From NCBI GenBank assembly GCA_021829055.1, contig JAJZCS010000099.1, positions 1 to 7,178 of the forward strand: DNA of 7,178 nucleotides, given 5' to 3'. Positions 1-5,343 of this stretch are shown piece by piece. Under the pieces are notes generated by a model that ran no database searches, was not told the DNA's origin, and worked only from the letters and a program-made list of their open reading frames with translations. Positions within the stretch are counted from its first letter, which is position 1, and each line of letters begins with the position of its first letter. This DNA is from Pseudomonadota bacterium. GTDB lineage: Bacteria > Pseudomonadota > Alphaproteobacteria > Acetobacterales > Acetobacteraceae. Both the position numbers and the translations under genes were made by a program.

Positions 1-744
1 AGATTCATGCTCGGCAATACGAAGCGCCATCGATTGCGCCTCGGCGCGAGTTCCTGCCGCAAATGGTGCGGGCGCTAAAGTAAGATCAAGAATATGGTTG
101 CGGTGACGGTTCTCCACCGTATCGAACGCTACAGCATGACCGTCCTTCCCCCGAGCCACGATCGTGGAACATTCTGCAGAAAAATCCACGAAAGCTTCCA
201 GAATCAAAGGTTTAGGATGCAGGAGCGAATATGCGAGTTCCGCCTCACTTGGCGCGCGAATCAGGGCTTGACCCTTGCCGTCATAACCAAGTCGAGTCGT
301 CTTCAGAACAGCAGGGAGGCCGATGCGGCTCATGGCGGACCTCAAGTCTGCTAACGTTTCAACCTGAGCCCACGGCGTTGTCCGTATACAGGCGGAATTC
401 AGAAAGCGCTTCTCAGCTACACGATCCTGGCTTATCCGGAGGATTTCAGGACCGGGACGAACCGGCCGATGTTCTGCCAGAAGTGCAAGGCCCTCGAACG
501 AGACATTTTCAAATTCAAAAGTTATGACATCTACAGAATCAGCAAAGCGGGCGAGCGCCGCAGTGTCGTCATAGTCGGCAAGCGTCGTTCGGAAGGCAAC
601 CTGCGATGCAGGCGCATCTGGTTCCGGGGTGTAAACGTGGCAGCGGTACCCCAAGCGAGCGGCCGCCATAGCACTCATGCGACCAAGCTGGCCACCGCCG
701 ACGATTCCAATCGTGGCATTCGGCGGAAGTGGGAAATCAGTCAT
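1..744 (-). CDS. purK: N5-carboxyaminoimidazole ribonucleotide synthase PurK (3' end missing)
   Basis: PurK carboxylates 5-aminoimidazole ribonucleotide (AIR) to N5-CAIR using ATP and bicarbonate, in the cytoplasmic de novo purine pathway; PurE acts next. Reading the minus strand from the ATG at 744-742 gives 248 codons without a stop, running off the window edge. Visible PurK hallmarks are the N-terminal nucleotide-binding loop GGGQLGRM (residues 16-23), FEFENV (76-81), the ATP-grasp stretch [12 protein letters not shown] (148-159), [11 protein letters not shown] (183-193) and [16 protein letters not shown] (211-226). PurK proteins are usually about 350-380 residues, so roughly the last third lies outside the window; nothing suggests the gene is broken. 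The start is fixed by a 4-base ATGA overlap with the purE stop, which implies coupled translation in one operon. Identification is firm. Confidence 0.96.
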   Translation of the reverse strand, partial: MTDFPLPPNATIGIVGGGQLGRMSAMAAARLGYRCHVYTPEPDAPASQVAFRTTLADYDDTAALARFADSVDVITFEFENVSFEGLALLAEHRPVRPGPEILRISQDRVAEKRFLNSACIRTTPWAQVETLADLRSAMSRIGLPAVLKTTRLGYDGKGQALIRAPSEAELAYSLLHPKPLILEAFVDFSAECSTIVARGKDGHAVAFDTVENRHRNHILDLTLAPAPFAAGTRAEAQSMALRIAEHES

Positions 745-1244
745 GTCGTTTTGGTATCGTCTGGGTTTTGGGCTGTTTGGGCAGTCAGGTTTGAACGCCA
801 AGCATTAAGCCTGGCCGCAAGAGCTGAATCCGATAGCGCCAGGATAGCTGCCGCAAATAGACCAGCATTGATCGCGCCAGGCTTGCCGATTGCGAAAGTG
901 GCCACAGGAACTCCACCTGGCATCTGAACAATCGAATGCAGGCTGTCGACCCCACGCAAGGCGGTCGATTCAACGGGAACGCCGAGAACAGGAAGTGGCG
1001 TAAGCGCAGCAACCATGCCAGGCAAATGAGCAGCACCGCCAGCACCAGCAATGATCGCTGCGAGACCGCGACCCGCGGCCGACTGGGCATATTCGACCAT
1101 GCGCAAAGGGGTACGGTGGGCGGAAACGATTCGGGATTCATAGGAAACGTCAAGCTCGTCGAGAATGGCTGCCGCATGTTGCATCGTTGGCCAATCCGAT
1201 GGGCTACCCATGATGATGCCGATACGCGGTGTAATCGAATTCAT
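741..1244 (-). CDS. purE: N5-carboxyaminoimidazole ribonucleotide mutase PurE (class I)
   Basis: PurE converts N5-CAIR to 4-carboxyaminoimidazole ribonucleotide, the step after PurK. The 167-residue product has the full set of class I motifs: the substrate loop GSPSDWPTM (residues 13-21), SAHRTP (41-46) with the family's catalytic histidine at H43, the glycine-rich [11 protein letters not shown] (67-77), GVPVES (88-93), and the long conserved run from [14 protein letters not shown] (98-111) through [15 protein letters not shown] (118-132). The length is normal for bacterial PurE. The C-terminal tail of about 15 residues, rich in T, Q and D, is the only unconserved part. Because purK is present next door, this is the N5-CAIR mutase type rather than a direct AIR carboxylase. 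The ATG overlaps the stop of the upstream DUF465 gene (ATGA), and the TGA overlaps the purK start in the same way, so the three genes are very probably co-transcribed and translationally coupled. Confidence 0.97.
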   Translation of the reverse strand: MNSITPRIGIIMGSPSDWPTMQHAAAILDELDVSYESRIVSAHRTPLRMVEYAQSAAGRGLAAIIAGAGGAAHLPGMVAALTPLPVLGVPVESTALRGVDSLHSIVQMPGGVPVATFAIGKPGAINAGLFAAAILALSDSALAARLNAWRSNLTAQTAQNPDDTKTT

Positions 1245-1444
1245 GCGATACTGTCCGGAATCAAGCGGCTCTCCAGCCTCGCAATCTGATCGCGGAGTTG
1301 GAGCTTCCGCTTTTTGAGTCGCTGAATCTGAAGCTGGTCGATAATCACGTGGCCGGCAAGACGGGCAATCACGGTATCAAGGTCGCGATGCTCGCTGCGC
1401 AGTTCCTGCAACCGGTGCAGAAGTGTATCCGTATCAGTCAGCAT
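1241..1444 (-). CDS. DUF465 (YdcH-like) small coiled-coil protein, first gene of the pur operon
   Basis: This is a 67-residue, highly charged helical protein. It shows the DUF465 pattern: [14 protein letters not shown] (residues 10-23), a short break, then [20 protein letters not shown] (38-57) as a second helix, consistent with an antiparallel helical hairpin. The molecular role of the family is not established, so I assign none. It is the promoter-proximal gene of the purE-purK operon and its TGA overlaps the purE ATG, so its translation probably sets entry of ribosomes into purE. The start at 1444-1442 has a short AAGG ribosome site at 1453-1450, five bases upstream. That start codon lies inside one arm of a perfect 10-bp inverted repeat (see the repeat at 1437-1487). 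No convincing sigma-70 promoter is visible on this strand just upstream. Confidence 0.88.
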   Translation of the reverse strand: MLTDTDTLLHRLQELRSEHRDLDTVIARLAGHVIIDQLQIQRLKKRKLQLRDQIARLESRLIPDSIA

Positions 1445-1487
1445 ATTGGCCTTGTATCACATTGGGCGTTACGCACCATATGCTGAC
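1437..1487 (-). repeat. 10-bp inverted repeat enclosing the start of the DUF465-purE-purK operon
   Basis: GTCAGCATAT at 1437-1446 and its exact reverse complement ATATGCTGAC at 1478-1487 are separated by 31 bases. In the minus-strand transcript the distal arm contains the AUG of the DUF465 gene and its next codons, while the AAGG ribosome site (1453-1450) sits in the loop next to the stem. Folding would hide the start codon. Pairing is seen directly; a regulatory role is inference. Confidence 0.5.
1438..1479 (-). other. possible 13-codon upstream ORF overlapping the DUF465 start
   Basis: On the minus strand an ATG at 1479-1477 opens a 13-residue frame, [13 protein letters not shown], ending with the TGA at 1440-1438. 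Its stop overlaps the DUF465 start as ATGCTGA. It has no clear Shine-Dalgarno sequence and could be chance. It is listed because its stop position would allow coupling to, or attenuation of, the operon's first gene. Confidence 0.2.
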
Positions 1488-1525
1488 AATTGCCAACAAA
1501 AATCCCGACTTGCGAAAAAACATTG

Positions 1526-1555
1526 GTGACACGACATCAGACACAAGTCTACAAT
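1526..1555 (+). promoter_or_regulatory. sigma-70-type promoter for the plus-strand DUF465 gene
   Basis: GTGACA at 1526-1531 (5 of 6 to TTGACA), an 18-base spacer, then TACAAT at 1550-1555 (5 of 6 to TATAAT). Transcription would begin near 1562, giving a leader of about 65 bases before the ATG at 1627. This is the best promoter match in the window. It is predicted from consensus only. Confidence 0.55.
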
Positions 1556-1570
1556 TTCGGCACATTCTTT

Positions 1571-1608
1571 GATCGGGCGGCACCGTTGCAAATAGCCAGC
1601 CCCCGATC
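1571..1608 (+). repeat. hairpin in the predicted leader of the plus-strand DUF465 gene
   Basis: GATCGGG (1571-1577) pairs perfectly with CCCGATC (1602-1608) around a 24-base loop, which could add an inner GGC/GCC pairing (1579-1581 with 1595-1597). It ends six bases before the AAGGGAG ribosome site and starts about nine bases after the predicted transcription start. No T run follows, so it is not an intrinsic terminator. It may stabilise the mRNA or affect translation. The function is unknown. Confidence 0.45.
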
Positions 1609-1613
1609 TCTGT

Positions 1614-1620
1614 AAGGGAG
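1614..1620 (+). promoter_or_regulatory. strong ribosome binding site that supports the short 57-aa gene
   Basis: AAGGGAG lies six bases before the ATG at 1627. This is the main non-homology evidence that the following very short frame is a real gene and that 1627 is its start. A weak TCTG/CAGA pairing (1609-1612 with 1623-1626) flanks it. Confidence 0.65.
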
Positions 1621-1626
1621 AACAGA

Positions 1627-1800
1627 ATGAGTATTCAGGCGCGCATCGAAGCCCTCAAGGAACGTCACGCTAGTTTGGAGAACCGTATCGCCGACGAGGA
1701 TCGCCGCCCGCGCCCGGATAAGGAGGAACTCGGGAGAATGAAATTGGAGAAGCTGAGACTTAAGGAAGAATTGGAACGACTGCGGACGACAAGTTCCTGA
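1627..1800 (+). CDS. second DUF465-like small coiled-coil protein (57 aa)
   Basis: The short frame encodes 57 residues, begins MSIQARIEALKERHASLENR, and ends at the TGA at 1798-1800. It fits the DUF465 pattern: a first helix (about residues 4-22) with LKERHASLENRIADE, a charged, proline-containing turn (RRPRPD, 25-30), then a second helix with LGRMKLEKLRLKEELERLR (34-52). The product is almost entirely charged or amphipathic, with no membrane segment or signal peptide. It is a divergent paralogue of the protein at 1241-1444 and is transcribed away from it. A good promoter and a strong ribosome site precede it. It converges on trcR with only 19 bases between the stop codons. The molecular function of the family is unknown. 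The call rests on pattern recognition plus expression signals. Confidence 0.8.
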   Translation: MSIQARIEALKERHASLENRIADEDRRPRPDKEELGRMKLEKLRLKEELERLRTTSS

Positions 1801-1819
1801 TTACGATCTGTCCTCCGCC

Positions 1820-2398
1820 TCAGGCTGCTTCATCTGCATGATGATTGGCGTGAGGCGGGAGCAGGTGGCCCTCCTGCGTCGCGCGGGCGTTGGCAGCGGC
1901 CACCACGTCGTTCAGGTCCGATTGTTTGCATAGACCTAGAATGACCGGATCGCGCGGCTTGATGTTTGCGCTATTCCAGTGCGTACGGTCTCGCACTTTT
2001 TGGATGGTCTCCTTGGTAGTTCCGAGGAGTCTGGCAATCTGCGAATCCTGCACATGCGGATAATTGCGAAGAACAAAAGCAATTGCGTCAGGCCTGTCAA
2101 TTCGCTTTGCAACCGGCGTATAACGGCCGCCTTTGCCCCGTCTGGCACTCGGCAAAGCGCTCGTCAGCAGCTTGAGACGGGCAGACGTATCTGCCTCACA
2201 GCGACGGATGTCCTCCAATGTGACCTGCTTATTTGCGACCGGATCATAGCCGACGATGCCTTGCGCCACCTCGCCATCGGCGATGGCTTGGACTTCGAGA
2301 GGGTGCATGCCACAGAAATCAGCGATCTGCTCGAATGTTAAGGCGGTTTTTTCGATAAGCCAAACCGCAGTGGCCTTCGGCATCAGTGGCAACGACAT
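1820..2398 (-). CDS. trcR: DUF1013 cell-cycle transcriptional regulator TrcR
   Basis: The 192-residue product has the very conserved DUF1013 N-terminus MSLPLMPKATAVWLIEKTAL (1-20), followed by TFEQIADFCGMHPLEVQAIA (21-40) and DGEVAQGIVGYDPVANKQVT (41-60). A second helix-turn-helix-like region spans about 104-138 (DAIAFVLRNYP, then DSQIARLLGTTKETIQKVRD), followed by HWNSANIKPRDPVILGLCKQ (140-159). In Caulobacter, TrcR has been described as associating with RNA polymerase and influencing the cell cycle; that role is carried over by homology. The last 25 residues are alanine- and histidine-rich and unconserved. The ATG at 2398-2396 is supported by CAGAGG at 2410-2405, with six bases between, and by the match to the family's usual start. 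The gene stands alone between a convergent small gene and the ETF-QO gene, which ends 209 bases upstream. No terminator is evident in the 19-base gap after its stop. Confidence 0.92.
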   Translation of the reverse strand: MSLPLMPKATAVWLIEKTALTFEQIADFCGMHPLEVQAIADGEVAQGIVGYDPVANKQVTLEDIRRCEADTSARLKLLTSALPSARRGKGGRYTPVAKRIDRPDAIAFVLRNYPHVQDSQIARLLGTTKETIQKVRDRTHWNSANIKPRDPVILGLCKQSDLNDVVAAANARATQEGHLLPPHANHHADEAA

Positions 2399-2463
2399 AT
2401 CAAACCTCTGGAAAATTGGATGCCAGCGTACGAAAGGATTGGCGCCATGGCTCGTTCGATATT

Positions 2464-2493
2464 GATATGGTGCAGGAGGTACATCCCGGTCAA
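2464..2493 (-). promoter_or_regulatory. possible trcR promoter
   Basis: On the minus strand TTGACC (2493-2488) is followed after 18 bases by CATATC (2469-2464). The -35 matches well and the -10 only partly; TATCAA two bases further down is an alternative. Transcription would begin near 2457, about 60 bases before the trcR ATG. A GTACAT motif lies in the spacer. Confidence 0.35.
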
Positions 2494-2589
2494 GAGCAAG
2501 TGCGGATTAGTTGTACATCTTGCGCCCGACGGGCAGCACGCTCTCCTGGTACGAGCAGTCATTAAAACCAAACACGGCAGTATGTACAA
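2479..2589. repeat. three GTACAT motifs upstream of trcR, two forming an inverted repeat
   Basis: GTACAT occurs at 2479-2484 and 2513-2518, and its complement ATGTAC at 2582-2587. The outer two extend to a perfect 8-base inverted pair, TTGTACAT (2511-2518) and ATGTACAA (2582-2589), with 63 bases between. Each of these two also holds the palindrome TGTACA. Between them a small hairpin forms from GCCC (2523-2526) and GGGC (2530-2533). These could be operator half-sites or a structured 3' region of the upstream transcript. No coding gene is recognised in 2399-2607. Confidence 0.35.
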
Positions 2590-2607
2590 TTAGCAACGAG
2601 CTTCCTT

Positions 2608-4263
2608 TCACATACCTCCTGGGTATGCTGGCCCGCCGGCGCCCTCGGGAGGTACCCAGCTGATGTTTTGGGTTGGATCTTTGATGTCGCAGGTTTTGCA
2701 ATGCAGGCAGTTCTGTGCGTTGATCCGGAGCGTTACACTTGTCTCGTCGGCACCCACGATCTCGTAGACACCCGCCGGGCAATAACGCGACTCTGGGCAC
2801 CGGTATTTCTGCCAATTGATGCTGATCGCCACTGATGGATCGTGCAGAACCAGATGCGCAGGCTGGTTCTCCTCATGATGGGTGTTGGAAAGGAACAGTG
2901 AAGAAAGACAATCGAATGTGAGTACGCCGTCGGGTTTCGGGTAGACTATGGGCGCAACATCCGTGGCTGGCTTTAGGGCTGTGTTATCAGGACGGTTGTG
3001 CAGGGTCCAAGGCAGCCTCCCTCGCGCCAGGTAGGTCTCGAAAGCAGCATTCACAAGACCTCCCCACAGGCCAAGTTTTGCGAAGCCAGGGCGCACATTA
3101 CGTACGGCCTTCAATTCCGACCATATCCAAGACTCCCGCAATTTTACCGGAAAATCCTCCAGAGTGTTTGGCTTTATCCCCGCGAGCGCCTGCGCAATCG
3201 TCTCAGCAGCGAGTATGCCGGACTTCATTGCAGTATGAGTGCCCTTGATTTTAGGTACATTCATGAATCCGGCTTCGCATCCAACGAGCATGCCGCCAGG
3301 AAAGACAAGTTTTGGAATCGACTGAACCCCCCCTTCATTCAAAGCCCTTGCACCGTAAGCAATCCGTCTGGCGCCTTCGAAAAACGGTCTGAACGCTCTA
3401 TGCGTCTTGCTGCGCTGCATTTCCTCAAAAGGTGAAAAATATGGACTCTGGAAGTCAAGTCCAACAACTAGGCCGAAGGCCACGAGATTGCTCCCAAAAT
3501 GATACATGAAAGTGCCCCCATATGTCCTTGAGTCAAGGGGCCATCCAATCGAGTGCATGACCAAACCCGGATAATGATTCGCGTCTTTCACCTCCCAGAG
3601 TTCTTTAAGTCCAATACCGTAGGTTTGAGGATCAACACCTTGGTTCAGCCCATATCGAGCCATTAATTGTTTGCCAAGGGAGCCGCGGCAGCCTTCGGCG
3701 AATACAGTGTACGTAGCCCGGAGTTCCATGCCGCGTTGATAAAGCTCCGTGGGATTCCCATCCTTGCCAACACCCATGTCACCAGTGGCAACGCCGACCA
3801 CACGATCGTCGTCAATCAGCACTTCAGTGCCGGCGAAGCCTGAATAGATTTCTACCCCGAGTTCCGTCGCTCTGCTGGCAAGGAAACGGACAAGATTGCC
3901 GAGGCTGACTATATAGTTCCCGCGATTACGCATGTCCGGAGGGATTGGAAGCCTGAAGTCTCCGGCTTCTGTGAGGAACAAGAAGCGGTCCTCGCGAGCT
4001 GGAACGGTATGCTCAACAGTGAGGATGTCGGTTTCGGGCAACAATTCGTGAAACGCACGGGGATCAAGCACGCACCCGGATAAGATGTGGGCGCCAGCCT
4101 CAGCGCCTTTCTCGAGAACACAAACAGAAATTTCAGGCTTAATCTGTTTTAATCGAATCGCGGCAGCCAATCCGGCGGGCCCTGCCCCGACCACCACGAC
4201 GTCAAACGCCACCTCTTCCCGCGGAACCCCGGCGAGATCTTCTGGCTCTCTTCGCTGGAACAT
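2608..4263 (-). CDS. electron transfer flavoprotein-ubiquinone oxidoreductase (ETF-QO)
   Basis: This membrane-associated FAD and 4Fe-4S enzyme takes electrons from reduced electron transfer flavoprotein and passes them to ubiquinone, linking acyl-CoA and other flavin dehydrogenases to respiration. The 551-residue product has the usual full length. An N-terminal FAD-binding GAGPAG lies at residues 26-31. The mid-region carries family signatures such as the FAEGCRGSLGKQL stretch, LKELWEV, VGLDFQSPYFSPFEEMQRSK, and GCEAGFMNVPKIKGTHTAMK. The C-terminal ferredoxin-like domain supplies all four cluster cysteines: C495 in CPAGVYE, and C519, C522 and C525 in CLHCKTCDIKDPTQNI. No key residue is missing. 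The ATG at 4263 has a GGAG site at 4274-4271, seven bases upstream. The ETF subunits are not in the window. The gene is transcribed alone, divergently from the UDG gene. No clear terminator is seen downstream. Confidence 0.97.
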   Translation of the reverse strand: MFQRREPEDLAGVPREEVAFDVVVVGAGPAGLAAAIRLKQIKPEISVCVLEKGAEAGAHILSGCVLDPRAFHELLPETDILTVEHTVPAREDRFLFLTEAGDFRLPIPPDMRNRGNYIVSLGNLVRFLASRATELGVEIYSGFAGTEVLIDDDRVVGVATGDMGVGKDGNPTELYQRGMELRATYTVFAEGCRGSLGKQLMARYGLNQGVDPQTYGIGLKELWEVKDANHYPGLVMHSIGWPLDSRTYGGTFMYHFGSNLVAFGLVVGLDFQSPYFSPFEEMQRSKTHRAFRPFFEGARRIAYGARALNEGGVQSIPKLVFPGGMLVGCEAGFMNVPKIKGTHTAMKSGILAAETIAQALAGIKPNTLEDFPVKLRESWIWSELKAVRNVRPGFAKLGLWGGLVNAAFETYLARGRLPWTLHNRPDNTALKPATDVAPIVYPKPDGVLTFDCLSSLFLSNTHHEENQPAHLVLHDPSVAISINWQKYRCPESRYCPAGVYEIVGADETSVTLRINAQNCLHCKTCDIKDPTQNISWVPPEGAGGPAYPGGM

Positions 4264-4322
4264 CTCTTTTCTCCGCAGGTGATCTGCGCTGCTTCTTGAG
4301 TAACCTTGTAATTATCGCCAGA

Positions 4323-4349
4323 TGTATATTCCTAGCGGGGTTGTGTGAA
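4323..4349 (-). promoter_or_regulatory. weak candidate promoter for ETF-QO
   Basis: On the minus strand TTCACA (4349-4344, 5 of 6) is followed by TATACA (4328-4323, 4 of 6), but the 15-base spacer is short. It lies in the 112-base divergent region between ETF-QO and the UDG gene, where both promoters must sit. No better pair was found for either strand. Confidence 0.25.
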
Positions 4350-4375
4350 GCTCGTACGCCATCCAGGATGATTTC

Positions 4376-5137
4376 ATGAAAAATACTTCTACTGCCGACA
4401 TCTTGTCTACGTTAGCACTCCAAACAGAGTGGGGCGCCGAGGATGCGTTGGCGGACACTCCTTTCGACCGACGGGCCCCCACCGGAACTCCCGTCTTGGG
4501 CGATCGTGATCACATCTGGCCGAAGCCGGTCAGCCTTTATGAAAATCACATCGAGGCGATCCCTGATCTGGTCACCCTACGGCAATCTCTCGAAACATTC
4601 GATAAATGCGCGCTGAAACGTACGGCGACCAAACTTGTATTTGCCGATGGCAGCGAGACAGCAAAAATCATGTTTATCGGGGAGGCGCCCGGAGCGGAGG
4701 AAGATCGATCAGGCTTGCCTTTCGTCGGCCCTGCGGGTCAATTGCTCGACCGCATGTTGGCAAGCATCGGACTCGATCGATCCAAAGTCCGGATCGTCAA
4801 CACCGTGCCTTGGCGTCCCCCTGGTAACCGCACGCCGTCGGAAACCGAAATCGCTCAGTGTCTTCCGTTTCTCCATAGGCATATTTCCTTGATTCGACCG
4901 GATTTTCTGGTTCTTCTCGGAAGCGTGGCTCTTCGCGCACTGGTCGGCGCGTCGCAAGGCATCACCAGAGCGCGTGGGCGCTGGCTGGAAGTGATAATCC
5001 CTGGCGCGCACGAGCCTTTCCCAACGCTACCGACCTATCATCCCGCCTTTCTCCTGCGGCAACCATCAGCTAAACGGCACGCATGGGCTGATCTATTGTC
5101 GTTGCTGCACCGCTCCAGAGCCGCCGGGCCGGCGTAA
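4376..5137 (+). CDS. uracil-DNA glycosylase, family 4-like, without a full Fe-S cysteine set
   Basis: This enzyme excises uracil from DNA to begin base-excision repair. The 253-residue product has the family 4/5-type motifs: GEAPGAEED (residues 102-110, motif 1), LPFVGPAGQLLDRML (114-128), VPWRPPGNRTPSE (144-156) and, near the C-terminus, HPAFLLR (222-228, motif 2). Classical family 4 enzymes hold a 4Fe-4S cluster with four cysteines. Only C78 and C162 are in place here; the other two positions appear to be F75 and W146. As I recall, this pattern is shared by related alphaproteobacterial proteins, so it is probably a lineage trait rather than damage. The first 65 residues are a poorly conserved extension. 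The start at 4376 has AGGA at 4365-4368 with seven bases between; an earlier ATG at 4369 meets a stop after two codons. It is transcribed divergently from ETF-QO. Confidence 0.92.
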   Translation: MKNTSTADILSTLALQTEWGAEDALADTPFDRRAPTGTPVLGDRDHIWPKPVSLYENHIEAIPDLVTLRQSLETFDKCALKRTATKLVFADGSETAKIMFIGEAPGAEEDRSGLPFVGPAGQLLDRMLASIGLDRSKVRIVNTVPWRPPGNRTPSETEIAQCLPFLHRHISLIRPDFLVLLGSVALRALVGASQGITRARGRWLEVIIPGAHEPFPTLPTYHPAFLLRQPSAKRHAWADLLSLLHRSRAAGPA

Positions 5138-5205
5138 AAATTGGGCCGCGAAGGGTCGGCCGGAAATGAAACCGCAAGCAGATATATTCGATTGCTGCAT
5201 TGCGA

Positions 5206-5233
5206 TTTTTACGCTCTATCACGGAAATATGAT
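5206..5233 (+). promoter_or_regulatory. possible promoter for the transglycosylase gene
   Basis: TTTTTA at 5206-5211, a 16-base spacer, and TATGAT at 5228-5233 (5 of 6 to TATAAT). It would start transcription near 5240, leaving a leader of about 100 bases. The -35 is weak. It is predicted from consensus only. Confidence 0.33.
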
Positions 5234-5283
5234 ATTAAGTCCGCGACATAACGTGCTCGAATCTTAATTTTTGTCTTTATTTT

Positions 5284-5310
5284 GCGACCCGTCTCATTTT
5301 CGGGGGTTGC
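5284..5310 (+). repeat. hairpin in the putative leader of the transglycosylase gene
   Basis: GCGACCC (5284-5290) pairs with GGGTTGC (5304-5310), seven pairs including one G-U, around a 13-base loop. It ends 33 bases before the ATG. No T tract follows on either strand in the right orientation, so it is not an intrinsic terminator. A leader structure is possible. Confidence 0.35.
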
Positions 5311-5343
5311 CTTACTCATCGATATCCGTGTAGCCGACTCGCC

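Larger units (their letters stand above)
5138..5343. other. AT-rich intergenic region upstream of the transglycosylase
   Basis: This 206-base gap holds no recognisable gene. Just after the UDG stop, GGCCG and CGGCC (5154-5163 region) can pair, but no T run follows, so termination is unsupported. ATTAAG (5233-5238) and CTTAAT (5263-5268) form an AT-only inverted repeat followed by T-rich sequence, also a poor terminator. A single GANTC site (GAATC, 5259-5263), the motif methylated by CcrM in many Alphaproteobacteria, is present. Confidence 0.4.

Noticed and set aside
94..927. Three overlapping plus-strand open frames (94-354, 231-527, 469-927)
   Set aside because: They lie opposite the clear purK and purE coding sequences, and their translations show no family motifs.
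1445..1626. A 6S RNA or other structured ncRNA in the divergent gap beside the purine operon
   Set aside because: The size is suitable, but the ends are not complementary, no long rod-like fold is apparent by eye, and a promoter and leader for the 57-aa gene explain much of it.
2383..2815. Minus-strand frames in 2383-2589 and 2507-2815 covering the ETF-QO to trcR gap
   Set aside because: One overlaps the well-defined ETF-QO C-terminal domain in another frame and the other runs into the trcR start. Neither product resembles a known family, and neither has a convincing ribosome site.
2998..3435. 145-codon plus-strand frame inside the ETF-QO region
   Set aside because: It is antisense to a fully conserved stretch of ETF-QO, and its composition looks like a shadow frame.
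5150..5170. Intrinsic terminator after the UDG gene
   Set aside because: The GGCCG/CGGCC stem is short and is followed by GGAAATG rather than a run of T.
5233..5283. Terminator formed by ATTAAG/CTTAAT followed by T-rich sequence
   Set aside because: The stem is only six pairs, nearly all A-T, with a 24-base loop; it is too weak to support a call.
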